5,092 nt of DNA. Source: an uncultured Clostridia bacterium. Its GTDB lineage: Bacteria > Bacillota > Clostridia > Christensenellales > Aristaeellaceae. A program made the translations under genes and the position numbers. The notes under the pieces were generated by a model. It saw only the letters and a program-made list of their open reading frames with translations. It did not search any database and was not told the DNA's origin. Shown piece after piece: positions 1-5,092 of this stretch; the stretch's first letter is position 1, and the number at the start of each line of letters is the position of its first letter. The stretch lies in contig CAMGDO010000093.1 in the NCBI GenBank assembly GCA_946042585.1, forward strand, positions 1 through 5,092, in the 5' to 3' direction.

Positions 1-45
1 ACACCTAAGCCTTCGTCGGCAGCGTCAGATGTGTATAAGAGACAG
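1..45. other. Illumina Nextera i5-side adapter (synthetic, not genomic)
   Basis: Bases 1-4 (ACAC) match the end of the P5 oligo. Bases 5-12 (CTAAGCCT) match a standard Nextera i5 index, the one numbered 508. Bases 13-26 (TCGTCGGCAGCGTC) are the read-1 adapter arm, and 27-45 (AGATGTGTATAAGAGACAG) are the 19-bp Tn5 mosaic end. The genome therefore starts at base 46. Any protein translated across this boundary carries false residues: LSLIHI at the C-terminus of a minus-strand gene, or MYKRQ at the N-terminus of a plus-strand frame. Confidence 0.99.
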
Positions 46-921
46 CTCCTCAATCCAGTAGGCAAAGGTCGTGCCGGGCAGGCGTTTTTCATGCTCCCGG
101 ATGCGCAGATACGCCGGTGCGCCGTCCTGCTGCCCCTCCCAGATATCCGCAAAACAGAAATCAAACAGATAGGGCTCCAGTTCGTCCAGATAGGCATAGG
201 CATCCGCCTGCACCACGGTGATCTTTTCCCTGTCCGGAAACTGCGGCAGGAGATGCTGCTGAAAAAGCGCAATGATCTCGCTCTGCCGCTCGACAATCAC
301 AATCCGCTCCACCTCTTTCTTCTGCGCGATGACAAAGGGATAATACCCCAGCCCGAGCCCCAGCACCAGCACGCGCCCGTGCGCTCTGTCAATGGGCTCT
401 CTCATGGAGGAAATCTCCGAAGGGCACACGCTCATCCATGGCATATCGTCCTCATAGATGGCGGGAAAGCGCACGCGCCCCGTGCAAAAGCCCAGCCTTG
501 GCGTCACAAGACCGGCATGCAGCTCCGGCATGGCATACTGGAACAGCTCTCCCCGCTCATACGCCGTTTCGGTCAGCGTGAAGCGCCCGATACGCGCATG
601 CGGCGTGCGCACGGCGCTGATATACGGATTGCGGGCAAAATCCTGCGGCGTGTAGCGCCGTGCCTGTTCAAACAAGCGCCGCATATACTGCGCATCCGCC
701 GCACGCCACAGACCTGTTTCATCGCAGAAGCGCTTGAGCACATAGAACTGCTCAAAGTCCTCCCCGAGCAGTCCCGACGCACGATAGGCCGCTATCTGCT
801 GCGAGCTCAGCGCGCGCTTTTCCGCCTCCATCTCCTGCTGCGTATAGGCCACGCAGGGGGAGCGGCGCGCAATCAGCGACGAAATGGCGCCTGTAACCTC
901 CAGCGATTTTTCATAATCCAT
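46..921 (-). CDS. SAM-dependent methyltransferase-like protein, spermidine-synthase-like fold (3' end truncated by adapter)
   Basis: 292 native codons are present and the C-terminus is missing. The genomic reading ends at ...FAYWIEE, and the apparent continuation LSLIHI-stop is adapter. The likely role is a class I Rossmann-fold SAM-dependent methyltransferase or a related spermidine-synthase-like enzyme; the substrate is unknown. Evidence is a glycine-rich motif I, VLVLGLGLGYYP (residues 184-195), an acidic residue at the end of the next strand (IVIVERQ, E211), VVQAD (236-240) as the likely adenine-side acid, and FDFCFADIW (253-261) as the motif IV-like strand. Residues 1-180 form a long, mostly helical N-terminal part with no signal peptide or membrane segment, so the protein is probably cytoplasmic. 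The start at 921 has AGGAG 11 nt upstream. An in-frame ATG at 945 lies upstream of that site, lacks its own, and was rejected. The gene follows the solute-binding protein gene after 133 bp containing two stem-loops and no clear promoter. Methyltransferase fold is likely; exact activity is uncertain. Confidence 0.85.
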
Positions 922-930
922 CGTTTTTCT

Positions 931-939
931 CTCTCCTTT
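931..939 (-). promoter_or_regulatory. Ribosome binding site of the methyltransferase-like gene
   Basis: On the minus strand AAAGGAGAG is followed by GAAAAACG and the ATG at 921. It decides the start: the longer alternative beginning at 945 would place this site inside the coding sequence. Confidence 0.8.
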
Positions 940-956
940 GCGCATGCGCTCTGCGG

Positions 957-990
957 CAAAAGGGGAGAAGGCCCTGCGGCCTTCTCCCCT
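957..990 (-). terminator. Stem-loop with short T-run: weak terminator or attenuator between binding protein and methyltransferase genes
   Basis: A perfect 13-bp inverted repeat (AGGGGAGAAGGCC at 961-973, GGCCTTCTCCCCT at 978-990) encloses a 4-base loop. On the minus strand the stem is followed by only four Ts (960-957) and then GCCGC. The stem is strong but the T-run is short, so partial termination seems likelier than a full stop. It ends about 35 nt before the methyltransferase start. No promoter was found between the hairpin and that gene, which supports read-through from the binding-protein promoter. Confidence 0.8.
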
Positions 991-1030
991 CAGCGTGCCA
1001 TCTGCCGTATCAGCGGTGAATCCGCCTTCC

Positions 1031-1054
1031 GACAGACGGGCTGCCCGTCCTGTC
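1031..1054 (-). other. Second stem-loop directly after the binding-protein stop codon
   Basis: GACAG and ACGGG (1031-1040) pair with CCCGT (1044-1048) and CTGTC (1050-1054), with one bulged C at 1049 and a 3-base loop. It begins at the base after the stop codon and has no T-run, so it is not a classical terminator. It may protect the 3' end of the binding-protein mRNA or act together with the stronger hairpin at 961-990. The structure is seen in the sequence; the role is inferred. Confidence 0.5.
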
Positions 1055-2365
1055 TCAGAATACGGATTCCATCTCCAGCTTGAACTGCTCCACAGCCTCT
1101 TCCGCCGTGATGCTCTGCTCCTGAATCAGCAGGGAATAAATCTTGTTGATGCTGGCGTTCACATCGCCCAGCAGATCAAAGGTGGGCCATTCCTGGCACA
1201 CGCCCCAGGCCAGCTGCTGATACGCCGTGTAATGCGCGGGATTCTCCGCCCAGAAATCGAGCATGGGCTGATAGCTCGCCACAGACTTGGTCACCGGCAC
1301 ATAACCGGTGGTCTGCGTCTCCGCCAGCACCATTGCATCGGTCATGGCAAACTGGATGAACTCCCAGCCGGCGCGGATCTGCTCATCCGTGTTGCCCTTC
1401 TGAATCAGCACCAGGTTGCCGCCGCCGATTTCAGTGGAAGGATTGTCCTTGTCAAATGTCGGATAGCCCACTACCCTCAGCTCATATCCATTCTGCGCCA
1501 GCGTCTTGGTGATATTGCCGGCAGAGCCGGAGGAGGTAATCAGGCTGCCCAGCTTGCCCTGATAGAACAATTCCATGGAATACGCCGTGCCGGTCGCATC
1601 CTGCGGACGATAGAAGCCCTCATCCACCCAGGAACGCCAGGCGCTGAACGTCTTGAGCAGCGCGGTGCCATCCGCTGCGGGAGAGCCGGAGCAGTCGTCA
1701 GCGATGAGCGGCTCGCCCATCTGACGGGGGAAGGCCGTGCCGATATAGGAGAAATTGCCCAGAATGGTGGTGCCCCAGGTTGCCACTTCGTTATTGGCGT
1801 CCACGGTGTGCATCTTCCGGGAGAATTCAATCCACTCATCCACCGTGGGGAAGTCCGGCAGGCTCAGACCCTTTTCATCAGCGAGGGTCTTGTTGTAATA
1901 CAGCACGGGGGTGGAACGGATGTAGGGGATGCCGTACAGCTCATCCTCATTCTGGTTGCCGGGGGTATTGAGGAAGCAGTCCAGCAGGTTGTTCCTGTCA
2001 AAGCCTGTTTCCTTCGCCAGCTCGGCCATATTCGCGGTCAGCCCATCCAGCGCCAGGTCATAATAATAGGTGCAGCCGGAGACAGCGATAACGGGCTGTT
2101 CGTCGGTCTGCGTGGACAGCTGCGTCTTGGCATGCAGGTTGTGATAGTCGCCGATAAAGACTTCTTCCACAACAATGCCTTTTTCCTTGCCGACCGTCTC
2201 ATTGAAGGTGTTGACCAGATTCAGCAGCGCCGCATTGTTGGCGCCGCTTCCGCGGGTGTGCCAGAACAGAATGGTGATGGGCTCCTCGGGAGAGTACGCC
2301 AGCGCCGCGCTTGCCGCGCATGTGAGCATCACCAGCGCCAGGATGAAGGAAAACAGCTTCTTCAT
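1055..2365 (-). CDS. Extracellular solute-binding protein, family 1 (UgpB-like) of a carbohydrate/glycerophosphate ABC transporter
   Basis: 436 residues, complete, a usual length for family 1 binding proteins. It should capture a sugar or glycerol-3-phosphate-type ligand outside the membrane and deliver it to an ABC permease. The N-terminus MKKLFSFILALVMLTC is a signal peptide, with a likely signal peptidase I site after ALA (residue 23). Cys16 lies in MLTC, a poor lipobox, so lipid anchoring is possible but not well supported. UgpB-like segments are ITILFWH (30-36), GIPYIRSTPVLYYNK (145-159), GGGNLVLIQKG (314-324), GWEFIQFAM (333-341) and TGYVPVTKS (353-361). The start at 2365 is preceded by AGGAGG with a 12-nt spacer. 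The gene has its own promoter at 2474-2502 and is followed by two stem-loops. No permease or ATPase gene adjoins it in the visible insert. Family is confident; the ligand is not known, and glycerol-3-phosphate or a glycerophosphodiester is only a suggestion. Confidence 0.95.
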   Translation of the reverse strand: MKKLFSFILALVMLTCAASAALAYSPEEPITILFWHTRGSGANNAALLNLVNTFNETVGKEKGIVVEEVFIGDYHNLHAKTQLSTQTDEQPVIAVSGCTYYYDLALDGLTANMAELAKETGFDRNNLLDCFLNTPGNQNEDELYGIPYIRSTPVLYYNKTLADEKGLSLPDFPTVDEWIEFSRKMHTVDANNEVATWGTTILGNFSYIGTAFPRQMGEPLIADDCSGSPAADGTALLKTFSAWRSWVDEGFYRPQDATGTAYSMELFYQGKLGSLITSSGSAGNITKTLAQNGYELRVVGYPTFDKDNPSTEIGGGNLVLIQKGNTDEQIRAGWEFIQFAMTDAMVLAETQTTGYVPVTKSVASYQPMLDFWAENPAHYTAYQQLAWGVCQEWPTFDLLGDVNASINKIYSLLIQEQSITAEEAVEQFKLEMESVF

Positions 2366-2374
2366 AGATCAAAA

Positions 2375-2388
2375 CAACCTCCTTTTTT
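2375..2388 (-). promoter_or_regulatory. Strong ribosome binding site of the binding-protein gene
   Basis: On the minus strand AAAAAAGGAGGTTG contains a full AGGAGG (2383-2378). The spacer to the ATG is 12 nt, slightly long, but no alternative start fits better. Confidence 0.8.
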
Positions 2389-2473
2389 ATCTGCACGGCT
2401 TCTCTGCCGCTTCGTACGCCCTCTTTGTTTGTTTAATGTGGTCAATATTTGTTCGTTTCATTCATTTTTCAAT

Positions 2474-2502
2474 AATATATCATATCTCATAATCGATTGC
2501 AA
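2474..2502 (-). promoter_or_regulatory. Sigma-A-type extended -10 promoter of the solute-binding protein gene
   Basis: On the minus strand, TTGCAA (-35, 2502-2497), a 17-bp spacer and TATATT (-10, 2479-2474), with TG one base before the -10. It lies in a markedly AT-rich stretch just downstream of the hydrolase terminator. Transcription would start near 2467, giving a leader of about 100 nt before the ATG. I saw no recognisable riboswitch or clear operator palindrome in that leader. Confidence 0.8.
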
Positions 2503-2528
2503 GAGGGCTGTTTCATTTTTTTATCTGC

Positions 2529-2557
2529 AAAAAGTCCGGCACCGTCGTGCCGGACTT
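2529..2557 (-). terminator. Intrinsic terminator of the serine hydrolase gene
   Basis: A perfect 11-bp inverted repeat (AAGTCCGGCAC at 2532-2542, GTGCCGGACTT at 2547-2557) has a 4-base loop. On the minus strand the stem runs into five consecutive Ts (2533-2529). It lies 35 nt after the hydrolase stop codon and just before the next promoter, so it separates the two transcription units. Confidence 0.85.
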
Positions 2558-2591
2558 CCTGCGGGCAAATATCGCGCCGCCTCTGTTTCAT

Positions 2592-3455
2592 TCATTCCCG
2601 CCATTGCGCCGCCCATGCGATCAGCGCCTGCTTGTCATACGCCCCAAAGGCATGCCAGGCCACGACGCGGCGCTGCGCGGGAATCACCATCAGCTGCTGC
2701 CCGCGCATGCCGCCCTTGCCATAGGCCGCGCCGCCGCACAGCGCACGCAGCTCATAGCCGCGTGCAAGCGTCTGCCGCACCCAATCCTCCGACAAATAGC
2801 GCCTGTGACGGTAGCTGCCGCCATTCATATAGACTGCGCCCAGCCGAGCCACGTCCTCGGCGCGCATAAACAGCCCCGTCGCACCCATGGGATAGCCGTG
2901 CGGGCAGCGGCTCCATCCCGCCTCGCGCACCCCCAGAGGATAAAACAGCTCGCGCCACAGAAAATCATCCAGCTTTTCGCCGCATTTCTGCGTGAACACC
3001 CGCGACAACAGATAGAACGCCGCATCCGTGTAGCATTCCTCTTCGCCCGGCGTTCCCGTCAGCGGCGTGGACAGCAAATATTGAAGGAAATCATCCGTGC
3101 CATATTCGTATATGTTCTGCAAATCGATGTCCAGATAATTCTTTGGCAGCGCGCAGCGGTGCAGCAGCGCGTGCTCCACCGTCATTTTATTCCAGCGCCC
3201 GTCCATTCCCTGCGGCACATGCTCCTGCAGAATCTCTGTCACTCGCTCGTCCACCGACAAAAGCCCGCGGTCACAGAGCATGCCGATGCCCGTCACCACA
3301 AACGCCTTGGCCATGCTGTAAGAATCCTGACAGGGATTGGCCGGCAAAATCTCCCTGAACTCCGGCTCATTCTCCCCCAGGATTTCCGCCACGCGAAACA
3401 CCGGAGCGCCCAGTGCCTGCGCCTGGGCGGCAAATTCCTCCAGAAAACGGCTCAT
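2592..3455 (-). CDS. Serine hydrolase of the beta-lactamase / penicillin-binding-protein-like family (class C-like, esterase-type)
   Basis: 287 residues, complete. It is probably a serine esterase or peptidase with the beta-lactamase fold; the substrate is unknown. The catalytic SxxK motif is S47-M-A-K50, within YSMAKAF. The second motif is Y142-T-D144 in CYTDAAFYLL, where Y142 would be the base and Asp replaces the usual Asn. K247-G-G249 in YGKGGMRGQ fits the third KTG/HxG-type motif. TVEHALLHR (92-100) matches the conserved helix after the first motif, and ELFYPLGV (169-176) the usual C-terminal-lobe segment. It is shorter than class C beta-lactamases, and there is no signal peptide or membrane segment, so it is predicted cytoplasmic and is not expected to be a periplasmic resistance enzyme. 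The start at 3455 has AAGGAG 8 nt upstream. It is divergent from the FAD oxidoreductase, has its own promoter (3491-3519), and is closed by a terminator at 2529-2557. Confidence 0.92.
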   Translation of the reverse strand: MSRFLEEFAAQAQALGAPVFRVAEILGENEPEFREILPANPCQDSYSMAKAFVVTGIGMLCDRGLLSVDERVTEILQEHVPQGMDGRWNKMTVEHALLHRCALPKNYLDIDLQNIYEYGTDDFLQYLLSTPLTGTPGEEECYTDAAFYLLSRVFTQKCGEKLDDFLWRELFYPLGVREAGWSRCPHGYPMGATGLFMRAEDVARLGAVYMNGGSYRHRRYLSEDWVRQTLARGYELRALCGGAAYGKGGMRGQQLMVIPAQRRVVAWHAFGAYDKQALIAWAAQWRE

Positions 3456-3490
3456 GCTCTATTCTCCTTCTTCTCCCATCTTTCCGACCC

Positions 3491-3519
3491 ATCATATCAC
3501 ATTCCATCCCTCAGGGCAA
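3491..3519 (-). promoter_or_regulatory. Sigma-A-type extended -10 promoter of the serine hydrolase gene
   Basis: On the minus strand, TTGCCC (-35, 3519-3514), a 17-bp spacer and TATGAT (-10, 3496-3491), with TG one base before the -10. Transcription would start near 3484, giving a leader of about 28 nt containing the ribosome binding site at 3469-3464. Confidence 0.75.
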
Positions 3520-3533
3520 CCATCCGCCGCGCA

Positions 3534-3553
3534 GAAAAAGAGCGATCTTTTTC
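3534..3553. promoter_or_regulatory. Candidate operator: 8-bp inverted repeat between divergent promoters
   Basis: GAAAAAGA (3534-3541) and TCTTTTTC (3546-3553) form a perfect inverted repeat around GCGA. The right half ends two bases before the -35 of the oxidoreductase promoter, and the left half lies 14 bases upstream of the hydrolase -35 on the other strand. The size (20 bp) and position suit a dimeric regulator controlling both genes. It lacks a T-run and a gene ending nearby, so it is unlikely to be a terminator. No regulator gene is visible. The repeat is seen; the function is inferred. Confidence 0.5.
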
Positions 3554-3555
3554 GC

Positions 3556-3584
3556 TTGACAGCCGCCCTGTCTGGTCATATGAT
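3556..3584 (+). promoter_or_regulatory. Near-consensus sigma-A promoter of the FAD-dependent oxidoreductase gene
   Basis: TTGACA (3556-3561, perfect -35), a 17-bp spacer and TATGAT (3579-3584, one mismatch to the -10 consensus). Transcription would start near 3591, leaving a leader of about 42 nt. This makes the ATG at 3591 an unlikely translation start. Confidence 0.88.
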
Positions 3585-3617
3585 ACTGGTATGCATTATG
3601 CGCTTTCACAAATCACC

Positions 3618-3624
3618 GAGGAGG
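3618..3624 (+). promoter_or_regulatory. Ribosome binding site of the FAD-dependent oxidoreductase gene
   Basis: GAGGAGG with an 8-nt spacer to the ATG at 3633. It decides the start against the in-frame ATG at 3591, which coincides with the expected transcription start and has no site of its own. Confidence 0.88.
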
Positions 3625-3632
3625 AACATACC

Positions 3633-4919
3633 ATGGAACATACCATTCTGTATCAGAAAGAAGCGCCCTCCTACGGGCATTATGATATTGTTGTGCTGGG
3701 CGGCGGCCCGTCGGGCGTGTGCGCAGCCGTGGAGGCGGCGCGCAACGGAGCAAAAACGCTGCTGGTCGAGGGCGCCGGCATGCTGGGCGGCATGGCCACC
3801 ACCGCGCTGGTGGGGCCCTTTATGACCAATTACGACCGGGACGGCAACCGTCCCGTTGTGGGCGGACTGTACCGCGAGATCATCGAGCGTCTCAGCCGCA
3901 CCGACGGCGCCATCCTACCGGAGGAAACTGACTCTCCCAGCATCCACACCTCCTTCCTGCAGCGCTATCACCGCCATGTCACGCCCTTTGATTCCTTCCA
4001 GCTGCAGATTGTGCTGGATGAATTGACGCAGGAAGCCGGTGTAGACGTGCTGCTCTACACCCGGTTTGTGGACTGCATCTGCGAAAACGGCCGCATCAAG
4101 GCCGTCATTCTGGCGGCGCTGGAAGGGCTCAGAAGCGTAACGGGCGATTTGTTCATTGATTGCACGGGCAATGCGGATGTAGCCAGCGCCGCGGGCGTGC
4201 CCACCTGGAAGGGCGAGGAGGACAGCGGCATTCCCCAGCCCGGCACGCTGATGTTTGAGGTGGATCAGGTGGAGGACGAGCGCTATCTTGCCCGCCCGAC
4301 CAAGCCCGTCAAGGCCTACCGCATGCCCCGGAAGGGCTGCTACAAGGTGAATCACTATCATGTGTACAATGTGGACGCCACCGATTCGCGCAGCATGACC
4401 CGCGCGCACATGGAAGCCCGCAGGCAGGTGCTTGACGCCTATCGTGTGCTGCACGATGAAACCCCCGGCTTTGAGCATGCGCAGCTGACGCAGACCGCCT
4501 CCGTGCTGGGCATGCGCGAAAGCCGCCACATCGAGGGCCGCTACAAAGTCACCGTGGATGACGTAAACCAGGGCGTCAAATTCTCTGACCGTGTGGCGCT
4601 GTTCGCCTTTGGCATGGATGTGCACACCCGCCGCAGCACGGACAGCGGCAACTTCAAGATCGAGGTGGCGGATATTTATTATGTGCCCTACCGGAGCCTG
4701 CTTCCGCTTTCCTGCGATAATCTGCTGGTGGCGGGCAAGACGATTTCCTGCCAGTCGCAGGCGGCGGGCGGTCTGCGCGTAATGCCCTGCGCCATGGCGC
4801 TGGGACAGGCGGCGGGCGCGGCGGCAGCCCTTGCGAAAAAGAGCGGCGTGCTGCCCGCGGACATCTCCATTCCCGCGCTGCATGAAACGCTTCGCGCGCA
4901 CGGCGCCATTCTGGACTGA
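3633..4919 (+). CDS. FAD-dependent oxidoreductase (FAD_oxidored / PF12831-like)
   Basis: 428 residues, complete. It is a predicted cytoplasmic flavoprotein catalysing a redox step on an unknown small molecule. The dinucleotide-binding Rossmann motif is YDIVVLGGGPSGVCAA (17-32), with the ribose-binding acidic residue at E46 (TLLVE). It is followed by GMLGGMATT (49-57), typical of this family. DLFIDCTGNADVA (172-184) is the second conserved strand, closing the FAD site. GMRESRHIEG (293-302) and the C-terminal LLVAGKTIS (364-372), AAGGLRVMP (377-385) and MALGQAAGAAAALA (388-401) complete the family signature. No signal peptide, membrane segment or Cys-rich iron-sulfur motif is present. The start at 3633 is chosen from the GAGGAGG site. 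The reading frame stays open far upstream (to about 2547), but that part is antisense to the hydrolase gene. It is a single-gene unit between a strong promoter and the terminator at 4947-4982. Cofactor and family are confident; the substrate cannot be deduced. Confidence 0.95.
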   Translation: MEHTILYQKEAPSYGHYDIVVLGGGPSGVCAAVEAARNGAKTLLVEGAGMLGGMATTALVGPFMTNYDRDGNRPVVGGLYREIIERLSRTDGAILPEETDSPSIHTSFLQRYHRHVTPFDSFQLQIVLDELTQEAGVDVLLYTRFVDCICENGRIKAVILAALEGLRSVTGDLFIDCTGNADVASAAGVPTWKGEEDSGIPQPGTLMFEVDQVEDERYLARPTKPVKAYRMPRKGCYKVNHYHVYNVDATDSRSMTRAHMEARRQVLDAYRVLHDETPGFEHAQLTQTASVLGMRESRHIEGRYKVTVDDVNQGVKFSDRVALFAFGMDVHTRRSTDSGNFKIEVADIYYVPYRSLLPLSCDNLLVAGKTISCQSQAAGGLRVMPCAMALGQAAGAAAALAKKSGVLPADISIPALHETLRAHGAILD

Positions 4920-4946
4920 CGCCCGGAGGAATCACCCAGGAGAAAT

Positions 4947-4982
4947 AAAAATGAAGGGGCCGCTTTGGCCCCTTCGTTTTTT
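4947..4982. terminator. Bidirectional intrinsic terminator shared by the convergent oxidoreductase and phosphodiesterase genes
   Basis: A 9-bp perfect stem (GAAGGGGCC 4953-4961, GGCCCCTTC 4967-4975) has a 5-base loop. TTTTTT (4977-4982) follows on the plus strand, and AAAAA (4947-4951) gives a T-run on the minus strand. The flanking A and T runs can also pair and extend the stem. It begins 34 nt after the oxidoreductase stop and overlaps the TTA (4981-4983) that is the phosphodiesterase stop on the minus strand. Confidence 0.92.
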
Positions 4983-5048
4983 ATTTCCCGTAGCTTTCAT
5001 AGACCGCCTGCAGCCGGTGCGGATAATCCGTCATGATGCCGTCTGCGC
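4981..5048 (-). CDS. Glycerophosphodiester phosphodiesterase, C-terminal fragment (5' part cut off by adapter)
   Basis: Only the last 21 full codons and the TAA stop are in the insert. The minus-strand translation ADGIMTDYPHRLQAV (15 residues), continuing YESYGK, ends at the stop. DGIMTDYPxRL is the characteristic last strand and helix of the GDPD TIM barrel (GlpQ/UgpQ-like), in which DG(I/V)xTDxP precedes the C-terminal helix. The enzyme would hydrolyse glycerophosphodiesters to glycerol-3-phosphate and an alcohol. The catalytic residues lie in the missing N-terminal part, so activity and localisation cannot be judged. It converges on the oxidoreductase and shares its terminator. Codon 22 from the end is split by the adapter junction at 5048/5049. 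A short fragment, but the motif is specific. Confidence 0.78.
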
Positions 5049-5092
5049 CTGTCTCTTATACACATCTCCGAGCCCACGAGACGTAGAGGAAT
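5049..5092. other. Illumina Nextera i7-side adapter (synthetic, not genomic)
   Basis: CTGTCTCTTATACACATCT (5049-5067) is the reverse complement of the Tn5 mosaic end. CCGAGCCCACGAGAC (5068-5082) is the read-2 arm. GTAGAGGA (5083-5090) matches a standard i7 index, the one numbered 712, and AT (5091-5092) starts the P7 sequence. The genomic insert ends at 5048. Confidence 0.99.

Noticed and set aside
27..45. Tn5 mosaic ends at both contig ends as evidence of a natural transposon or composite mobile element
   Set aside because: The mosaic ends are joined to Illumina primer arms and index sequences, so they come from library preparation, and no transposase gene is present.
31..1083. A 350-codon plus-strand frame starting MYKRQ in the adapter
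   Set aside because: It begins in synthetic sequence and is antisense to the well-supported methyltransferase gene.
938..2869. A 643-codon open frame on the plus strand, antisense to the solute-binding protein and the end of the hydrolase
   Set aside because: It crosses two terminators and a promoter, has no ribosome binding site or domain motif, and its composition is the rich Arg/Ala/His mix typical of the antisense of GC-rich coding DNA.
2547..3632. Long upstream extension of the oxidoreductase reading frame
   Set aside because: It is antisense to the serine hydrolase and precedes the promoter; the family's N-terminal FAD motif fits the start at 3633 with its GAGGAGG site.
3915..4901. 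A 328-codon minus-strand frame within the oxidoreductase gene
   Set aside because: Antisense shadow of a clear flavoprotein; no recognisable domain and no ribosome binding site.
4940..4985. Possible small gene: GGAGAAATAAAA followed by ATGAAGGGG
   Set aside because: The ribosome-site-like sequence and ATG fall in the A-run and stem of the bidirectional terminator, so the match is best explained by terminator structure.

Overview
This is a Bacillota-like (probably class Clostridia) genomic fragment of about 5.0 kb, enclosed at both ends by Illumina Nextera adapter sequence. Bases 1-45 and 5049-5092 are synthetic, so the biological insert is 46-5048. The origin is inferred from consensus sigma-A-type promoters, strong AGGAG-type ribosome binding sites, a Gram-positive-style signal peptide and fairly high GC. 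It resembles gut Clostridia/Christensenellales-type genomes, but nothing in the window fixes the species.

Five protein genes are supported. From left to right they are: a SAM-dependent methyltransferase-like gene (minus, 3' end lost at the adapter); a secreted extracellular solute-binding protein of the UgpB-like family 1 type (minus); a cytoplasmic beta-lactamase-fold serine hydrolase (minus); a FAD-dependent oxidoreductase (plus); and the last 21 codons of a glycerophosphodiester phosphodiesterase (minus, 5' part lost at the right adapter). No RNA genes, CRISPR arrays, insertion sequences or integration sites were seen.

The regulatory layout is unusually easy to read. The hydrolase and oxidoreductase are divergent, with two good promoters facing away from each other and an 8-bp inverted repeat (GAAAAAGA-4-TCTTTTTC) between them that could be a shared operator. 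The hydrolase ends in an intrinsic terminator, directly followed by an extended -10 promoter for the binding protein. The binding-protein gene is followed by two stem-loops, the second with a short T-run, placed just before the methyltransferase ribosome binding site. This suggests that the methyltransferase is expressed by partial read-through. The oxidoreductase and the phosphodiesterase converge on one bidirectional terminator.

Functionally, a UgpB-like binding protein and a glycerophosphodiester phosphodiesterase in one neighbourhood hint at glycerophosphodiester or glycerol-3-phosphate scavenging, but they are 2.6 kb apart in separate transcription units and no permease genes are visible. 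I see no convincing new biological system. The points of most interest are the adapter boundaries (which create false protein termini), the divergent operator candidate, the stem-loop attenuator arrangement and the orphan binding protein.
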